DNA of 13,800 bases from positions 1 through 13,800 of the forward strand of contig CAVHXA010000048.1 of assembly GCA_963639765.1 (NCBI GenBank), written 5' to 3'. Positions 11,668-13,800 of the stretch are shown here, one piece after another. Below the pieces are notes generated by a model. The model saw only the letters and a program-made list of their open reading frames with translations, made no database searches and was not told where the DNA came from. Position numbers and translations under genes: made by a program. Positions within the stretch are counted from its first letter, which is position 1, and every line of letters begins with the position of its first letter. The stretch comes from CAVHXA01 sp963639765 (GTDB lineage: Bacteria > Bacillota > Clostridia > Oscillospirales > Oscillospiraceae).

Positions 11668-13800
11668 CTATCGTTCCTCCAATTCATGTGTTTTCTTTTT
11701 GCTGTCCGTACCGTGGACGCAGGGCGCTTTCAGTTTTTCCAGAACGGAAGGCCGCACAGCTTTCTCCACCGTGTCATCCGCCAGCTGCTCCATGGGAGAT
11801 CGCTCGTCGATGTTCAGTGCAGTGTTCAGCTCTGCAAGCCGTGCGGACTTTTCCCGCAGCTCGTCCTCCTGCGGGAAGGGCTTGCCCAGCTCCGCCTTTG
11901 CCGTTGTCAGCTGTGCCTGGAAATTGTCCAGCCGTTCCTGTACGTTTTTCTGCTTCTCCGGCATGGCGTTCAGGGCGTTGTCGATGCGGATGAGATTGCC
12001 TCTCGCATCCCTGCCCAGCTCCACCCGGTGACTCATCCGCCCCTTGAGGGTCAGAACGAAGTCCTTGCCGAAGTTTTCCACCGTCAGGGACATGGCAAAG
12101 CCCCGGTAGCTGCCAATGGCTACAGGCTCCAGCCCTCTGGCGTCCTTGAGCGCCTCCAGCAGCGCCGCACCGGCGTTGTCCTTGTCGGCAAGCAGGTCTC
12201 CCTTGACCTCCATGCCCGCAAAGCCATCCGCAGGATGCGGGTGATCGGCGAGCGTCTGCCTGTCCGCGTCATAGCCGGAAAGGAAGCCCCGGCACTCCTC
12301 GATCCGCTCGGGGAAATACCGCAGGATGTTGTCCTCCAGCTTGTACTGCTGGCTCTGGTGATTGGCCTTCATCAGGCGCAGCCGGGATACGTCCACGTCC
12401 AGGTCCATCTTCTCCCGGATGCGGGGATCTCCGGCGCACAGTGCCTTGATTTCCGCATAGGAAAGGGCGGTCTCGTCAATGTCCTCACAGGAGCGTACCG
12501 GGGATTTGCTGGTCATGATCTGGGAGATGAATTTCTGCTTGTTTTCCACTGTCTGCCACAAATAGGCGTCGAAGGTTGATTCGGTGACATAACGGTAGAT
12601 GTGTACTTCAGAGTTCCTGTTGCCCTGCCGGATGATACGACCGGAACGCTGCTCCAGATCGCCCGGCCGCCACGGGCAGTCCAGGTCGTGGAGGGCAACG
12701 AGCCGGTCCTGCACGTTCATACCCGCCCCCATCTTGAAGGTAGACCCCATGAGCACGCGCACCTGACCGGAGCGTACCTTGGCGAACAAATCCTTCTTAC
12801 GTGCTTCGGTATTTGCCTCATGGATAAAGGCGATCTGCTCACGGGGGATGCCCCTGGAAACCAGCTTCTCCCGGATGTCGTCGTAGATGGTGAAGGGAGA
12901 ACTGTCCTCCACGTTTTCTGCGGCAAGGGCTGCCTCCAGAGCGTGGAGTTCGGCGTTGTCTGTGGTCTTGGCGGCCAGTTTTGTACCCTTTGCCGTGCCG
13001 CTTTTGGGGGTCGATAAATCGCAGAACACGAGCTGGGTCAGCTTGTCTGCCTGCCCGTCCTGCCAGATGCGCAGGATGTTGTCCACGCAGCGGTTGACCT
13101 TACTGGCAGGGTCGTCCGGCAGATCTGGATTGATAACGCGCTGGTCAAGCCCCAGCTTGCGCCCGTCCGAGGTGATTTTCAGCATATTGTCCTCGCTCGG
13201 CGATACGGCTCCAGAATGTACTTTCGCAGCACGTTCGGAGAGCTCTTTTACCATTTCCTTTTGCAGCGCCGTGGGCTGGCTGACCTCATTGTGGTAGATG
13301 GGCGTGGGTGTCGGAAGGTTCAGCTGATCCGCTGTCTTGATATCCGCCGCCTCCCGGAACAGGTTCATCAGCTCCGGCAGATTGAAGAACTTGGCAAAGC
13401 GCGTTCTGGCCCGGTAGCCCGTGCCCTGTGGAGCCAGCTCAATGGCGGTGGTGGTCTCTCCGAAGGCGGATGCCCAGCAGTCGAAATGAGTCAGATGATT
13501 GCGCTTGAGCATGTCGTGCTGGAGATAGCGCATCATGGAATAGAGCTCCGTCATGCTGTTTGAGACTGGCGTGCCGGTGGCAAAGGTGACGCCCCGGCCG
13601 CCGGCCAGCTCGTCGATGTACCGGCATTTGAGGAGCATGTCCGAGGATTTCTGCGCATCGGTGGTGGAAAGGCCTGCCACATTGCGCATTTTTGTGTAGA
13701 GGAAGAGATTCTTATAGCTGTGCGCCTCGTCCACGTACAGCCGGTCCACGCCCAGCTGCTCGAAGGTCACAACGTCGTCCTTGCGGGCGCTGTCGTGGAG
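11668..13800 (-). CDS. C-terminal part of a giant SF2/SNF2-like helicase of conjugative elements (partial)
   Basis: The frame is open to the window edge (no stop from 11670 to 13800), so only about the last 710 residues are visible. They start LHDSARKDDVVTFEQLGVDR and contain helicase motif II VDEAHSYKN, motif III-like TFATGTPVSNSM, and motifs V-VI GAGMNVQDRLVALHDLDCPW plus QRSGRIIRQGN. The C-terminal third is coiled-coil-like and charged, ending THELEER. Full-length relatives in clostridial conjugative transposons are thousands of residues long and carry an N-6 DNA methylase-like domain ahead of the helicase; whether this one does lies outside the window. It presumably acts on element DNA during transfer or protects it from host restriction. 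It heads the operon with the DUF3849 and mobC genes, each 1 nt apart. Confidence 0.88.
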   Translation of the reverse strand, partial: LHDSARKDDVVTFEQLGVDRLYVDEAHSYKNLFLYTKMRNVAGLSTTDAQKSSDMLLKCRYIDELAGGRGVTFATGTPVSNSMTELYSMMRYLQHDMLKRNHLTHFDCWASAFGETTTAIELAPQGTGYRARTRFAKFFNLPELMNLFREAADIKTADQLNLPTPTPIYHNEVSQPTALQKEMVKELSERAAKVHSGAVSPSEDNMLKITSDGRKLGLDQRVINPDLPDDPASKVNRCVDNILRIWQDGQADKLTQLVFCDLSTPKSGTAKGTKLAAKTTDNAELHALEAALAAENVEDSSPFTIYDDIREKLVSRGIPREQIAFIHEANTEARKKDLFAKVRSGQVRVLMGSTFKMGAGMNVQDRLVALHDLDCPWRPGDLEQRSGRIIRQGNRNSEVHIYRYVTESTFDAYLWQTVENKQKFISQIMTSKSPVRSCEDIDETALSYAEIKALCAGDPRIREKMDLDVDVSRLRLMKANHQSQQYKLEDNILRYFPERIEECRGFLSGYDADRQTLADHPHPADGFAGMEVKGDLLADKDNAGAALLEALKDARGLEPVAIGSYRGFAMSLTVENFGKDFVLTLKGRMSHRVELGRDARGNLIRIDNALNAMPEKQKNVQERLDNFQAQLTTAKAELGKPFPQEDELREKSARLAELNTALNIDERSPMEQLADDTVEKAVRPSVLEKLKAPCVHGTDSKKKTHELEER

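Larger units (their letters stand above)
10098..13800. mobile_element. backbone segment of an integrative and conjugative element (partial)
   Basis: Four - strand genes in the order giant helicase, DUF3848/DUF3849, MobC, CD1845-type membrane protein are characteristic of clostridial conjugative transposons. Stop/start gaps of 1 nt link the first three. No integrase, relaxase or attachment site lies inside the window, so the element's limits cannot be set. The left edge given is only the last backbone gene seen. Confidence 0.75.

Noticed and set aside
10761..12579. Long + strand frames of 410 and 322 codons opposite the conjugative-element genes
   Set aside because: They are by-products of G+C-rich codon use in the - strand helicase and DUF3849 genes, whose motifs are clear.

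Overview
The window looks like a chromosomal or accessory segment of a Clostridia-type Firmicute, possibly close to Oscillospiraceae. The basis is strong AGGAGG-type ribosome binding sites, a T-box riboswitch, moderately high G+C coding sequence, and a right end carrying proteins typical of clostridial integrative and conjugative elements. This is inferred from gene content; no marker gene is present.

Left region (about 200-3550): a TetR-family repressor gene (-) is divergent from an extended short-chain dehydrogenase/reductase gene (+). The two promoters appear to share one palindromic -10 element. Downstream on the + strand are a permuted papain-like (YiiX/NlpC-P60 type) cysteine hydrolase and a lipoprotein with an Ig-like domain. 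A gene-poor, strongly structured stretch follows (3549-3895), with two large hairpins and a terminator.

Middle region (about 3900-8060), all on the - strand: the C-terminal half of a membrane acyltransferase (a remnant); an unrecognised two-gene operon with a 1-nt stop/start overlap, whose second product looks like a helix-turn-helix protein and whose promoter spacer holds a palindrome; alaA, an alanine aminotransferase with a sigma-A-type promoter and a well-formed T-box leader; a conserved-looking unknown gene whose C-terminus seems frameshifted; and an internally deleted AlbA_2/Schlafen-like ATP-binding protein. A 145-nt run of N (8124-8268) follows.

A+T-richer + strand island (about 8280-9965): a short transcription unit (promoter, 34-codon ORF with a strong RBS, terminator overlapping the stop codon), then a two-gene operon encoding a small secreted matrixin-type zinc metalloprotease and a lipoprotein, closed by a strong terminator.

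Right region (10098-13800), all on the - strand: conjugative-element backbone. In transcription order it runs: the C-terminal part of a very large SF2/SNF2-like helicase protein (continuing beyond the window), a DUF3848/DUF3849 protein, MobC and, after a terminator, a small CD1845-type membrane protein. No relaxase follows MobC inside the window. The window therefore joins an element backbone, a foreign-looking protease/lipoprotein cargo, a patch of decayed accessory genes around a regulated aminotransferase, and a small envelope-related cluster. Candidates for little-described biology are the protease/lipoprotein pair, the 34-codon unit and the coupled operon at 4511-5454.
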